Source of the DNA: Clostridia bacterium
GTDB lineage: Bacteria > Bacillota > Clostridia > Oscillospirales > QAMX01
Direction: 5' to 3'
Length of the DNA: 9,839 nucleotides
Assembly: GCA_024404415.1 (NCBI GenBank)
Contig: JAKSPX010000037.1
Location: forward strand, 1-9,839
Part shown: in pieces, positions 1 through 6,607 of the stretch
Numbering within the stretch: position 1 is the first letter of the stretch
How the letters are laid out: the number at the start of each line of letters is the position of its first letter
The notes under the pieces: generated by a model
Told to the model about the DNA's origin: nothing
What the model saw: the letters and a program-made list of their open reading frames with translations, nothing else
Database searches by the model: none
Program-made: the position numbers and the translations under genes

Positions 1-1034
1 GCTCTCCGCTCTGGCCGCCGCGACCGCCCCGGCCTCCACCATGATGACCATCCGCCAGACCACGGCCAGGGGCGATCTGGTCGACACGCTCCTGCAGGTG
101 GTGGCGCTGGATGACGTAGTGGGACTTCTGACTTACAGCATCGCGATCTCCATCGCCATGTCCTCGCTTGCCGGAAAAGCCGATCCCTTGAAGACCGTGC
201 TTCTGCCGATGGCGGAAAACCTCGCCGCCTTGCTCCTCGGCGCGTTTTTCGGCTGGTTCCTCACGCTTCTCATGGCGCGCAAACACTCCACCGACAACCG
301 CCTCATCATTGCGGTCGGCCTGCTCTTCCTCTTCTGCGGCCTCTGTTCGCTTTTCGACATTTCTCCGCTCCTCGGATGCATGATGATGGGCACCGTCTAC
401 ATGAACGTCTCCGGCGACGAAAGCCTTTTCATGCAGCTCAACTACTTCTCACCGCCCATTCTCCTTCTGTTTTTCGTCCGCTCCGGCATGAGCTTCCGCC
501 TGGATTCACTCGTGACCGGCGCTTCTCCTCACCATCGGCATCGGCTACTTCCTCGTGCGCATCCTCGGGAAATACCTCGGCGCGTGGCTCGGGTGCCTCG
601 TCACCCATAAATCAAAGCCCGTCCGGCGCTGGCTCGGCCTCGGCCTCATCCCGCAGGCGGGCGTCGCCATCGGTCTTGCAGCCATGTGCTCCCGCGTGCT
701 CGGCGGGCAGATCGGAAGCGACCTGGAAACCGTCATCCTCTCCTCCAGCGTCCTCTACGAATTGATCGGTCCCGCGTCGGCCAAGCTCGCCCTCTACCTC
801 TCCGGCTCCTTCTCCGACAAATTGGAGGACGTCACCGAGGCGCTCCAAGCCCCCGTGGGGCAGACGATCACGCCGGTCGAAGAGCTGGTCGCCCGCATTC
901 AGGCCATCCGCGAGGAGCAGAAACTCCACCCGCACGACGTCCCCTCCCGCGAGGAGGCCGCCTTCACCGAGGCCGCCTACGAGGCTTCGGAGGCCGTCGG
1001 CCGCCCGCATCAGAATCACTTCATCAATCAGTAA
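1..1034 (+). pseudogene. Cation:proton antiporter (CPA2/Kef-like), 5'-truncated by the window and frameshifted
   Basis: This is the C-terminal half or more of a membrane cation (Na+ or K+)/proton exchanger. Reading starts before base 1 in frame 2, where residues before the first Met (LSALAAATAPAS) are already antiporter-like. The family's paired acidic motif follows as VALDDVVGLL, encoded at about 101-130. Several hydrophobic segments come next. Good coding in frame 2 ends near 515-520. Frame 3 opens at 516, after a TGA at 513-515, and continues the protein as LLLTIGIGYFLVRILGKYLG, then WLGLGLIPQAGVAIGLAA, a typical late helix of this family. A charged tail of about 60 residues ends at TAA 1032-1034. 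No TrkA-N/RCK domain is visible. Joining the halves needs one base removed or two added, so the copy is either a pseudogene or contains a sequencing error; the downstream part still looks well conserved. The MgtC-like gene follows 12 bases later and is probably cotranscribed. Confidence 0.85.
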
Positions 1035-1046
1035 CGGAGGTCAATC

Positions 1047-1778
1047 ATGTTCACCATCCTTTCTTCCGACCCCATCGCGCATCTTTTGGGCGAATGGGCT
1101 TCTTCCCTCACCGCAGGCGCCATCCTTTTGCGCATCCTCCTCGCCTTCCTGCTCTCAGCCGCCATCGGCTGCGAGCGCTCGAATAAGCGCCATTCGGCAG
1201 GACTCCGCACCTTTATTCTTGTGGCGCTCGGTTCCACCGCCGCCATGATCCTCGATCTCTATCTTCACACCTTGATCTCTTCTTCCTTCACCTTGATCTC
1301 GGCTGCCGCCGCCATCGGCGTGGCCATCATCAGCACCTATTCCATCCTCTTTTCCTCCAAGAGCCAGATCAAGGGGCTGACCACCGCGGCGGGCCTCTGG
1401 ACCTCCTCGGTGATCGGTCTTGCCTCCGGCGCGGGGCTTTACACCGTCGCGCTGGCGACCTTCGCCGCCGTTTACTGTTGTCTTTCGCTCCTGCCGACGC
1501 TGGAAAAATACCTCAAGGACCGCTCCAATCACTTTGAGATCCACCTCGAGCTGCGCGACAAGCTGGACCTGCAGGATTTCATCGCCACCCTCCGCAAGCT
1601 CGGCATGAAGATCGACGACATCGAATCCAACCCCGCCTACTTAAATTCCGGCCTCGCCGTCTTTTCCATTTCGCTGACCATCTCGGGTGAAGAGCTCAAG
1701 CGCTATAAGACCCACCGTGAGATCATTGAAGCCCTCTCCACTCTTGATTATGTCAGCTATATCGAAGAGCTGGTGTGA
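1047..1778 (+). CDS. MgtC/SapB family inner-membrane protein
   Basis: A 243-residue membrane protein of the MgtC/SapB family, whose members are linked to Mg2+ limitation, acid stress and control of ATP synthase or ion balance; the exact role here is unknown. The N-terminal half is hydrophobic. It carries the family signature of an ER pair followed by AGLRT, seen as IGCERSNKRHSAGLRTFIL (about residues 40-58), and a second block with IKGLTTAAGLWTSSVIGLA (about 108-126). From about residue 160 the protein is soluble, with alternating strand/helix character (HFEIHLELRDKLD..., ending in DYVSYIEELV). This fits the ACT-like C-terminal domain found in many MgtC proteins. The start is set by GGAGGT at 1036-1041, five bases before the ATG. 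The gene sits 12 bp after the antiporter, so a shared ion or pH homeostasis operon is likely. No clear terminator follows. Confidence 0.9.
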   Translation: MFTILSSDPIAHLLGEWASSLTAGAILLRILLAFLLSAAIGCERSNKRHSAGLRTFILVALGSTAAMILDLYLHTLISSSFTLISAAAAIGVAIISTYSILFSSKSQIKGLTTAAGLWTSSVIGLASGAGLYTVALATFAAVYCCLSLLPTLEKYLKDRSNHFEIHLELRDKLDLQDFIATLRKLGMKIDDIESNPAYLNSGLAVFSISLTISGEELKRYKTHREIIEALSTLDYVSYIEELV

Positions 1779-1870
1779 GGATTTTACCTTCCTTTACTTC
1801 TTTCACGAATCTGCCGGAATGTTTTTCAATAATCTGACTGAATTGTATTTAAAAATATAACTGAATGATA

Positions 1871-1899
1871 TTGTAAAATTTGAATGAATGGTATATACT
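1871..1899 (+). promoter_or_regulatory. Sigma-A/sigma-70 type promoter for the DUF4143 ATPase gene
   Basis: TTGTAA (1871-1876) lies 17 bases from TATACT (1894-1899). This matches 4/6 of the -35 and 5/6 of the -10 consensus. Transcription would start near 1906, upstream of the ribosome binding site at 1920-1925. The surrounding 1779-1933 stretch is very AT-rich and contains loose repeats of ACTGAAT/TGAATGA; no strong terminator hairpin for the upstream operon is seen there. Confidence 0.6.
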
Positions 1900-1919
1900 A
1901 TATTCAGATGCCAAGCAGC

Positions 1920-1925
1920 AGGAGG
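1920..1925 (+). promoter_or_regulatory. Ribosome binding site that sets the ATPase start at 1934
   Basis: A perfect AGGAGG sits eight bases before the ATG at 1934. The longer in-frame start at 1880 lies inside the promoter spacer and has no ribosome binding site, so it is rejected. Confidence 0.8.
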
Positions 1926-1933
1926 AATCGCCT

Positions 1934-3211
1934 ATGTTAGAATCTGAATATCGTCCCCGTATCATCGACAAGCAGGTGGATGAATATCTCTCTGCCTTCG
2001 GCGCTGTGTGTATTGAAGGGCCGAAGTGGTGCGGCAAGACCTGGACTTCCGCTTTTCACAGTAAAAGTGAAATCTATATCGGCGATCCTGCCGGAAATTT
2101 TCAAAATCGCCAGTTAGCGGAGCTCTCTCCCGAACTGGTGCTTGACGGCGAGACTCCGCGCCTGATCGACGAATGGCAGGAGGTCCCCCCGCTTTGGGAC
2201 GCCGTTCGTTATAAAGTTGACAAGACGCATGAGAAAGGTCAGTTCATCCTGACCGGCTCTGCCACCCCGAATCGCAAGGGCATCCTCCACAGCGGTGCAG
2301 GGCGGATCGCTCGACTTCGTATGCGCCCCATGTCGCTCTACGAATCCGGTGATTCCAGCGGAAAAGTCTCTCTTTACGGCCTCTGCCACAGTGATCTGAC
2401 CCCGGCAATGACGGGAGACGTCAGTCTGAAAGAATTGATCGAACTGATCATTCGCGGCGGCTGGCCGGGCAGTCTTGGGCTTTCACTAAAACAAGCTTCT
2501 TTGCTTCCAGTGGAATATCTGAACGCTGTGATTGATGACGATGTTTTTCGCATCGACGGTATCAGGCGCGACACAACAAAAATGCGGCTGCTGCTTCGTT
2601 CTCTTGCAAGAAACGAGAGCACAACCGCGACCAACAAAACGCTTATCAAAGATATAAAAGCCATTGATGACCAGGACATCGACGGCAATACGGTTTCTTC
2701 CTATCTGGATATCCTTAAGCGCCTTTTCTTGACAGACAATCTACCTCCTTTCTCCACCGGTATTCGATCCTCTGTGCGTATCAAGCAGGCTGAAAAGCGG
2801 CATTTTGCCGACCCGTCTCTCGCCTGTGCCATGCTCCGCGCAACGCCGGAAAGCCTTATGAATGATTTGGAGACCTTGGGATTCATGTTTGAAGCACTTT
2901 GTGAGCGTGATTTGAGAATTTACGCAGAATCCTTCGGTGCAAACCTGTATCATTATCAGGATTATAGGAATCAGGAAATTGACGCCGTTATTGAGCTTCC
3001 GGAAGGCGACTGGTGTGCGTTTGAAATCAAGCTGGGGGCTAATCAGATCGACACGGCTGCAGCAAATCTCCTGTCTATCAAAAAACAGATTGAAGAAGAC
3101 CCGAAAGGCAAGCCGCCCGCAGTTCTCTGCGTGATCTGCGGCAGGTCCAACGCCGCCTACCGACGCGCGGATGGCGTGTTTGTCGTGCCGATCACCGCGT
3201 TGAAGATGTAA
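1934..3211 (+). CDS. ATP-binding protein with AAA_14 and DUF4143 domains
   Basis: A 425-residue cytosolic ATPase of the large, poorly characterised AAA_14/DUF4143 group, which is common in gut and host-associated bacteria. Visible motifs are: Walker A GPKWCGKT at residues 29-36; a Walker B-like hydrophobic run ending in LIDEWQ (D79, E80); the sensor-1-like block ILTGSATPN (about 105-113); and the family block RPMSLYES (about 131-138). A likely winged-helix segment covers about 230-270. The C-terminal DUF4143 part resembles a PD-(D/E)XK fold: helical E320, then EIDAVIE with D350, and FEIKLG with E364-x-K366. The length is typical for the group. The gene has its own promoter and an AGGAGG site, so it is probably monocistronic. 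Cellular role is unknown; links to mobile or accessory DNA are inferred from position beside an AT-rich patch rather than shown. Its own base composition is intermediate between its neighbours. Confidence 0.9.
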   Translation: MLESEYRPRIIDKQVDEYLSAFGAVCIEGPKWCGKTWTSAFHSKSEIYIGDPAGNFQNRQLAELSPELVLDGETPRLIDEWQEVPPLWDAVRYKVDKTHEKGQFILTGSATPNRKGILHSGAGRIARLRMRPMSLYESGDSSGKVSLYGLCHSDLTPAMTGDVSLKELIELIIRGGWPGSLGLSLKQASLLPVEYLNAVIDDDVFRIDGIRRDTTKMRLLLRSLARNESTTATNKTLIKDIKAIDDQDIDGNTVSSYLDILKRLFLTDNLPPFSTGIRSSVRIKQAEKRHFADPSLACAMLRATPESLMNDLETLGFMFEALCERDLRIYAESFGANLYHYQDYRNQEIDAVIELPEGDWCAFEIKLGANQIDTAAANLLSIKKQIEEDPKGKPPAVLCVICGRSNAAYRRADGVFVVPITALKM

Positions 3212-3259
3212 CCCGACTATCAGATGCATAAAAACAATTCATATAATGAGGTGCAATCT

Positions 3260-3310
3260 ATGAATGAAGCGAAGTTGAAGGCCGCAATCAATTCATTTGT
3301 GAAGGATTAA
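3260..3310 (+). CDS. 16-codon reading frame, possible N-terminal remnant of a disrupted gene
   Basis: The frame reads ATG to TAA and encodes MNEAKLKAAINSFVKD. A GAGGTG sequence six bases upstream is a usable ribosome binding site, and the peptide has the look of a normal bacterial protein start (charged amphipathic helix). No other conserved content can be judged at this length. It lies 48 bases after the ATPase stop, on the same strand. I infer that it is either a small peptide gene or, more likely, the start of a gene whose body was lost or displaced by the convergent nuclease gene; the tail may be the frame ending at 4435. Function unknown. Confidence 0.35.
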   Translation: MNEAKLKAAINSFVKD

Positions 3311-3443
3311 CTAACACTTTCCCTATCTCTCCGTAGTTCTCCCATAGTATTACCCGTATTACCTTTTTGGGTTTTCTACTTTCCTTATTTCAGCCTATCT
3401 TTCAATAGGTCGCCATAAGTTTAGTACAACAATAGTATAATGA

Positions 3444-3481
3444 AAAAGAGCTTTGACCGTTTTATTAGTCAAGGCTCTTTT
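3444..3481. terminator. Bidirectional intrinsic terminator
   Basis: The arms AAAAGAGCTTTGAC (3444-3457) and GTCAAGGCTCTTTT (3468-3481) pair over 14 bp with one G-U wobble, around a 10-base loop. Both sides carry T or A runs: on the minus strand the stem ends in CTCTTTTTC. It can therefore stop the minus-strand nuclease transcript, whose stop codon is 17 bases away, and any plus-strand readthrough from the ATPase side. Confidence 0.85.
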
Positions 3482-3497
3482 GCTTAGTGCGATATTC

Positions 3498-4052
3498 TCA
3501 AAGGAAAGAATGTCTGATTTCATCTATTCGATTCTCTATGAGGTAATGACTCATATCTCTTTCTTCTGAAAATCCTCTTGTCTGGAAGATTTCTTTTCTT
3601 GCATTAAATCCAAATCCGAACATCTTATCATCTTTTGAGGGGTCCTTCTTTTGCTTTACTTCTGACATGAATAACGACATTTCTTTGTTGGTAAGTGCAA
3701 GCATGATAGTGTCCCAAGATGTGCTATTTGCTTTTGCATTGAGTTCATCATCTGAATGTCTTGCGTATATACCGACCAAGATATACCAGTTCGCATTCTG
3801 CTGAACATTGAAGCGATTAAACCATAGATAATATGGGTAGCCTGAATCCGGCTTATCATTGTAATATGTTCTGGACATTTTGACTTGAACTGTATTGAGT
3901 TTATTACATCCATGGTCGTGACGATAGAGTAATAGGTCAATTCCTTTTTCCTGTGCGGAAGCAGGGATAAATACAGAAACATCTTTTATTCGTTTAGATA
4001 GAAAATCTGCAACTGCAAACTCTCCATACTGCATTGTAAAAATGGGTTGCAT
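3498..4052 (-). CDS. PD-(D/E)XK nuclease-like protein, orphan
   Basis: A 184-residue soluble protein with no signal peptide or membrane segment. The N-terminal 60 residues fit the core of the PD-(D/E)XK nuclease fold: a glutamate in the first helix (E11 in YGEFAVADFLSKR), a strand with the metal-binding aspartate (D39 in GIDLLLYR), then a strand with the Q-x-K variant (Q56-V-K58 in NTVQVKMS). This arrangement is shared by several restriction, repair and mobile-element nucleases, so the call is fold-level. The rest (YPYYLWFNRF, NWYILVGIYARH, the C-terminal helix IENRIDEIR) is not recognised. AAAGGAG at 4061-4067 lies eight bases upstream of the ATG, and a good promoter precedes it. No methyltransferase or immunity partner is seen nearby. 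The gene is markedly more AT-rich than the flanking operons, which suggests recent acquisition. The substrate is unknown. Confidence 0.8.
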   Translation of the reverse strand: MQPIFTMQYGEFAVADFLSKRIKDVSVFIPASAQEKGIDLLLYRHDHGCNKLNTVQVKMSRTYYNDKPDSGYPYYLWFNRFNVQQNANWYILVGIYARHSDDELNAKANSTSWDTIMLALTNKEMSLFMSEVKQKKDPSKDDKMFGFGFNARKEIFQTRGFSEERDMSHYLIENRIDEIRHSFL

Positions 4053-4100
4053 ATCGTGGACTCCTTTACAGATGGATAAATCGTATTATTCGACAAATCC

Positions 4101-4129
4101 ATTTTAGCAGACCTCGATTGAAAAATCAA
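4101..4129 (-). promoter_or_regulatory. Promoter of the orphan nuclease gene
   Basis: Read on the minus strand, TTGATT (complement of 4124-4129) is followed after 17 bases by TAAAAT (complement of 4101-4106). The -35 matches 4/6 and the -10 5/6 of consensus at ideal spacing. The transcript would begin near 4094, giving a leader of about 40 bases with the AAAGGAG site. Confidence 0.7.
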
Positions 4130-4156
4130 TGCAGTAATGAGTTGAATATTCAATGC
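4117..4156. promoter_or_regulatory. Two tandem palindromic operator-like repeats over the nuclease promoter
   Basis: ATTGAAAAATCAATGC (4117-4132) and GTTGAATATTCAATGC (4141-4156) agree at 13 of 16 bases and are offset by 24 bases. Each has an inverted core. The second contains a perfect 12-bp palindrome (4142-4153). The first covers the -35 hexamer of the nuclease promoter, so a repressor binding both sites would block transcription. No regulator gene is visible in the window; this is inferred from layout. Confidence 0.45.
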
Positions 4157-4435
4157 TGTTTGTGTTATAGTTTTGGGTTGGGCACACAATCTAAAGGCTC
4201 AATAGACAGCTTAATTCTCAACTTGAAAAAAGCACAAAGCAACGCGGCAGTACAGGCAGTTGTTGCGGTAGCTGATGAAGAGCAGCTTGCAAAGATTATC
4301 AATGAAAGCAAAGGGGTTATTGACGAGAATTCTTTGCGAGCATGGAATTCTGATGATGTGCTCACTGTCTATGACTCACTTGCAAGAGCACATGAATCCA
4401 TCAACAAGCTGGCACTTGTACCGGAGAGTTTCTGA
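4118..4435 (+). pseudogene. Probable C-terminal remnant of an unrecognised protein
   Basis: This open frame ends at 4435 and has no convincing start: the first candidate is a TTG inside the nuclease promoter, without a ribosome binding site. The first 25 or so residues are cysteine-rich and do not look natural. From about residue 27 (GSIDSLILNLKKAQ) to the end it looks like real coding sequence, with helical, well-balanced segments such as NAAVQAVVAVADEEQLAKI and DDVLTVYDSLARAHESI, ending LALVPESF. I do not recognise the family. The strand matches the 16-codon frame at 3260, so the two may be ends of one gene split by the nuclease insertion. A strong terminator follows 43 bases after the stop, as expected for a genuine gene end. 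Confidence 0.45.
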
Positions 4436-4478
4436 ACCAAATGCATTTACCGTACCGAATATTACGCCTCAGATCCGA

Positions 4479-4522
4479 CATATAAAAACTCCCTGAGAAC
4501 TTTCTCAGGGAGTTTTTATATG
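4479..4522. terminator. Strong bidirectional terminator, 21-bp perfect inverted repeat
   Basis: The arm at 4479-4499 (starting CATATAAAAACTCCCTGAG) is the exact reverse complement of 4502-4522, with only two bases between them; in RNA the top few pairs would open to form the loop. A-runs on one arm and T-runs on the other place a U-tract after a GC core in both directions. It lies nine bases past the stop of the galactonate-dehydratase-like gene and 43 bases past the plus-strand remnant, so it closes both transcripts. Confidence 0.9.
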
Positions 4523-4530
4523 GAATGACT

Positions 4531-5685
4531 TTACCACTGGGCAACCGAGCCGTCCTCAAAATACTGTCTCGGGGTATCCCAATCGCCGGGATAAGAGTTA
4601 TATTTGATGAATTCCTCATCGGGCTCGATGCAGAGACCTTCACCCTTCGGCGTTTCGATCGAACCGTCGACGATCTTGAAGGGGTTCTTGAGGTAACCCT
4701 CGCCGAGCATGAGGTTGCCCGCGACCCACGGATGCTCCTGCACGATGAAGTTATGGGTGCAGGCGTCGAGCTGGAGGCAGGAGGCCAGCGAGATCGGGCC
4801 AAGCGGGTTGTGCGGCGCAATATTCGCATAATAGGTTTCGGCCATGGAGGCGATCTTGCGTCCCTCGAAAATGCCGCCGCAATGGCAGATATCCGGCTGA
4901 ACGACCACCGCCGCCTGCTTTTCGAGCACTTCGCGGAAGCTCCACTTGGTGAAGAGGCGCTCGCCCGTGGCGATCGGCACCGAGGTCATGGAAGCGATGC
5001 GGGCTAAGGTATCGACGTTTTCAGGCAGGCAGGGCTCCTCAAGGAACATCGGGTGCAGATGCTCGACAGCGCGGGCAAACTGGATGGAGACGTTGGGCGT
5101 CAGGCAACCGTGCGCGTCGATGGCGATCTCCATTTCGTCGCCGACGGCGGCACGGAGCTTTTCCTGAAAGTCCACCGCGCCCTTGAACCAGGCGTGGGCC
5201 CCAATGTCGTGTACAGGCGTCTTTTTGCCGTTCGGGCGGGTCTTAATGGCGGTGAAGCCCATCGCCTTGCGCTCTTTGGCGCACTCGATGAGGCCGTCGA
5301 TCTCGTTCTGCGTGAAGGAGGTGGAGATGTGCGCATACATTTTGATCTTATCGCGCACCTTGCCGCCGAGCATTTCGTAGACCGGCATGTGATAATACTT
5401 GCCCTTGATGTCCCAGAGGGCCTGCTCGATGCCGGAAATGCAGCTCATCAGGATGGGGCCGCCGCGATAGAAGGTGGTGCGGTACATGAGCTGCCAGAGG
5501 TGCTCGATGCGCAGGGGATCCGCGCCGATCAGGACCGGGCGGAACTCCTCAATGGCCTGCCAGACGGTGCGGGTGCGTCCCTCGAGCACCGGCTCGCCCC
5601 AGCCGACGATGCCCTCGTCGGTGGATACCTTCAGGAAGGCCCAACGCGGCTTGACAAAGAAGATTTCCAGATCTGTGATTTTCAT
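4531..5685 (-). CDS. dgoD: D-galactonate dehydratase family protein (enolase superfamily)
   Basis: A 384-residue cytosolic Mg2+-dependent sugar-acid dehydratase, expected to turn a C6 (or related) aldonate into its 2-keto-3-deoxy acid. From memory of E. coli DgoD (382 residues), similarity runs end to end: PRWAFLKVSTDEGIVGWGEP at the start, FYRGGPILMSCISGIEQALW in the capping/barrel junction, and EDGSVAQW at the C terminus. The metal ligands sit at D190, E216 and E242, spaced 26 and 26 residues as in E. coli (183/209/235). The catalytic pair H192 and H292 is spaced 100 residues, as H185/H285. This supports the galactonate-dehydratase subgroup, though substrate specificity in this superfamily shifts easily, so another aldonate is possible. 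AAAGGTG (about 5693-5699) lies seven bases before the ATG. It is the last gene of the operon, set off by a hairpin from the SDR gene and closed by the terminator at 4479-4522. Confidence 0.9.
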   Translation of the reverse strand: MKITDLEIFFVKPRWAFLKVSTDEGIVGWGEPVLEGRTRTVWQAIEEFRPVLIGADPLRIEHLWQLMYRTTFYRGGPILMSCISGIEQALWDIKGKYYHMPVYEMLGGKVRDKIKMYAHISTSFTQNEIDGLIECAKERKAMGFTAIKTRPNGKKTPVHDIGAHAWFKGAVDFQEKLRAAVGDEMEIAIDAHGCLTPNVSIQFARAVEHLHPMFLEEPCLPENVDTLARIASMTSVPIATGERLFTKWSFREVLEKQAAVVVQPDICHCGGIFEGRKIASMAETYYANIAPHNPLGPISLASCLQLDACTHNFIVQEHPWVAGNLMLGEGYLKNPFKIVDGSIETPKGEGLCIEPDEEFIKYNSYPGDWDTPRQYFEDGSVAQW

Positions 5686-5715
5686 GGTCTTTCACCTTTC
5701 TTTTTTCAAAATATC

Positions 5716-5748
5716 AAACTGCACCGCCTTTTTAAGGCGGTGCAGTTT
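5716..5748. terminator. Intercistronic hairpin, possible weak terminator or attenuator
   Basis: AAACTGCACCGCCTT (5716-5730) pairs perfectly with AAGGCGGTGCAGTTT (5734-5748), 15 bp with a TTT loop. It lies in the 76-bp gap between the SDR gene and the downstream dehydratase gene. On the minus strand the stem ends in TTT followed by GATATTTTG, an imperfect U-tract. I infer partial termination or an mRNA-stabilising stem that lowers dehydratase expression relative to the four upstream genes. Confidence 0.65.
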
Positions 5749-5761
5749 CGGAATAAAACGA

Positions 5762-6607
5762 TCAGAATAAGGTCATACCGCCGTCGGCACGCATCTGCAC
5801 GCCGTTATAGTGCTCGCCGAGATCGGAGCAGAGGAACACCGCCATGTTGCCGGAATCGGAGGGATAGCCCGTCCGATAGCCGAAGCGGTAGCGGCGGTCA
5901 CGCTCCACGCGGAGGTAATGCGCACCGAAATCCTGCATACCCTTGATGCTGCTCTCGGTTTTGAACTCGATAGCCGTGCCGCCCGGCAGAATGGCATTAC
6001 AGGTGATGCCATACCGGATGAAGGCTACGGCGGTCTCGCGGGTCAGCATGGTCACGCCGCCCTTGCTGGTGGCGTAGGCAATGTCGAACCCGGTCGGCTT
6101 TTTGCCGTGCACCGAGGAGATGTTGATGACGCGGCCGTGCCCCGACTCCTTGAGATAGGGGAAGCAGGCCATGGTCATGCGCAGATAACTCCCGAGGTTG
6201 ATGTCGATGACATTCCTGAAGAGGTCACCGGAATACTCAGTGATGTCGCGGTTGGGCTGATAGGCCGCGTTGTTGACTAAAATGTCGATGCCGCCCATCT
6301 TTTCAAGCGCAAACGCCACGACCTTGTCGATGGACTCGGGAAGCGCAAGGTCGGCGCCGATGCACCAGGCCTTGCCGCCGCGCGACTCGATGAGTGCGCA
6401 GGTCTCTTCGGCCATGGTCATGTTGCTGTTGCCGACGATGACGACCGAGGCGCCCGCTTCCGCAAGGCGGATGCTGATGCCCTTGCCGATGCCCTTGCCG
6501 CCGCCGGTGACGATGGCGCGTCTGCCTTCCAGCACGCGCTTTTCTTCGCCGGTCTTCATGTTGACCTCGGAGACGAGCGCCGGACGTTCGAGATAATCAA
6601 GCGCCAT
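5762..6607 (-). CDS. SDR family NAD(P)-dependent oxidoreductase
   Basis: A 281-residue classical short-chain dehydrogenase, probably oxidising or reducing a hydroxyl of a sugar acid or sugar in the operon's pathway. All classical motifs are present: TGGGKGIG cofactor loop (residues 34-41), VNNAAY (111-116), structural N137, catalytic S165, and Y178-x3-K182 in AYATSKGG. The C terminus ends RADGGMTLF, typical of the family. The 281 residues exceed the usual 250 or so because of an N-terminal extension of about 17-20 residues. The ATG at 6607 overlaps the preceding stop as TAATG and has AAGGAGG ten bases upstream (6618-6624), implying translational coupling. An alternative start at residue 17 has a GAGG six bases upstream and would give a more standard N terminus. 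No conserved acidic residue after strand 2 is obvious (VVIVGNSN), so cofactor preference is unclear. Confidence 0.9.
   Translation of the reverse strand: MALDYLERPALVSEVNMKTGEEKRVLEGRRAIVTGGGKGIGKGISIRLAEAGASVVIVGNSNMTMAEETCALIESRGGKAWCIGADLALPESIDKVVAFALEKMGGIDILVNNAAYQPNRDITEYSGDLFRNVIDINLGSYLRMTMACFPYLKESGHGRVINISSVHGKKPTGFDIAYATSKGGVTMLTRETAVAFIRYGITCNAILPGGTAIEFKTESSIKGMQDFGAHYLRVERDRRYRFGYRTGYPSDSGNMAVFLCSDLGEHYNGVQMRADGGMTLF

Noticed and set aside
1155..1544. Minus-strand open frame antisense to the MgtC-like gene
   Set aside because: Glycine/arginine-rich shadow of the real gene; no start signal, and the opposite strand has clear family motifs.
1880..1933. Upstream extension of the DUF4143 ATPase
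   Set aside because: The extended start lies inside the promoter spacer and lacks a ribosome binding site; the ATG at 1934 has a perfect AGGAGG.
3242..3247. TATAAT as a -10 element for the 16-codon frame
   Set aside because: No -35 hexamer at suitable spacing, and the transcript would start within the ribosome binding site.
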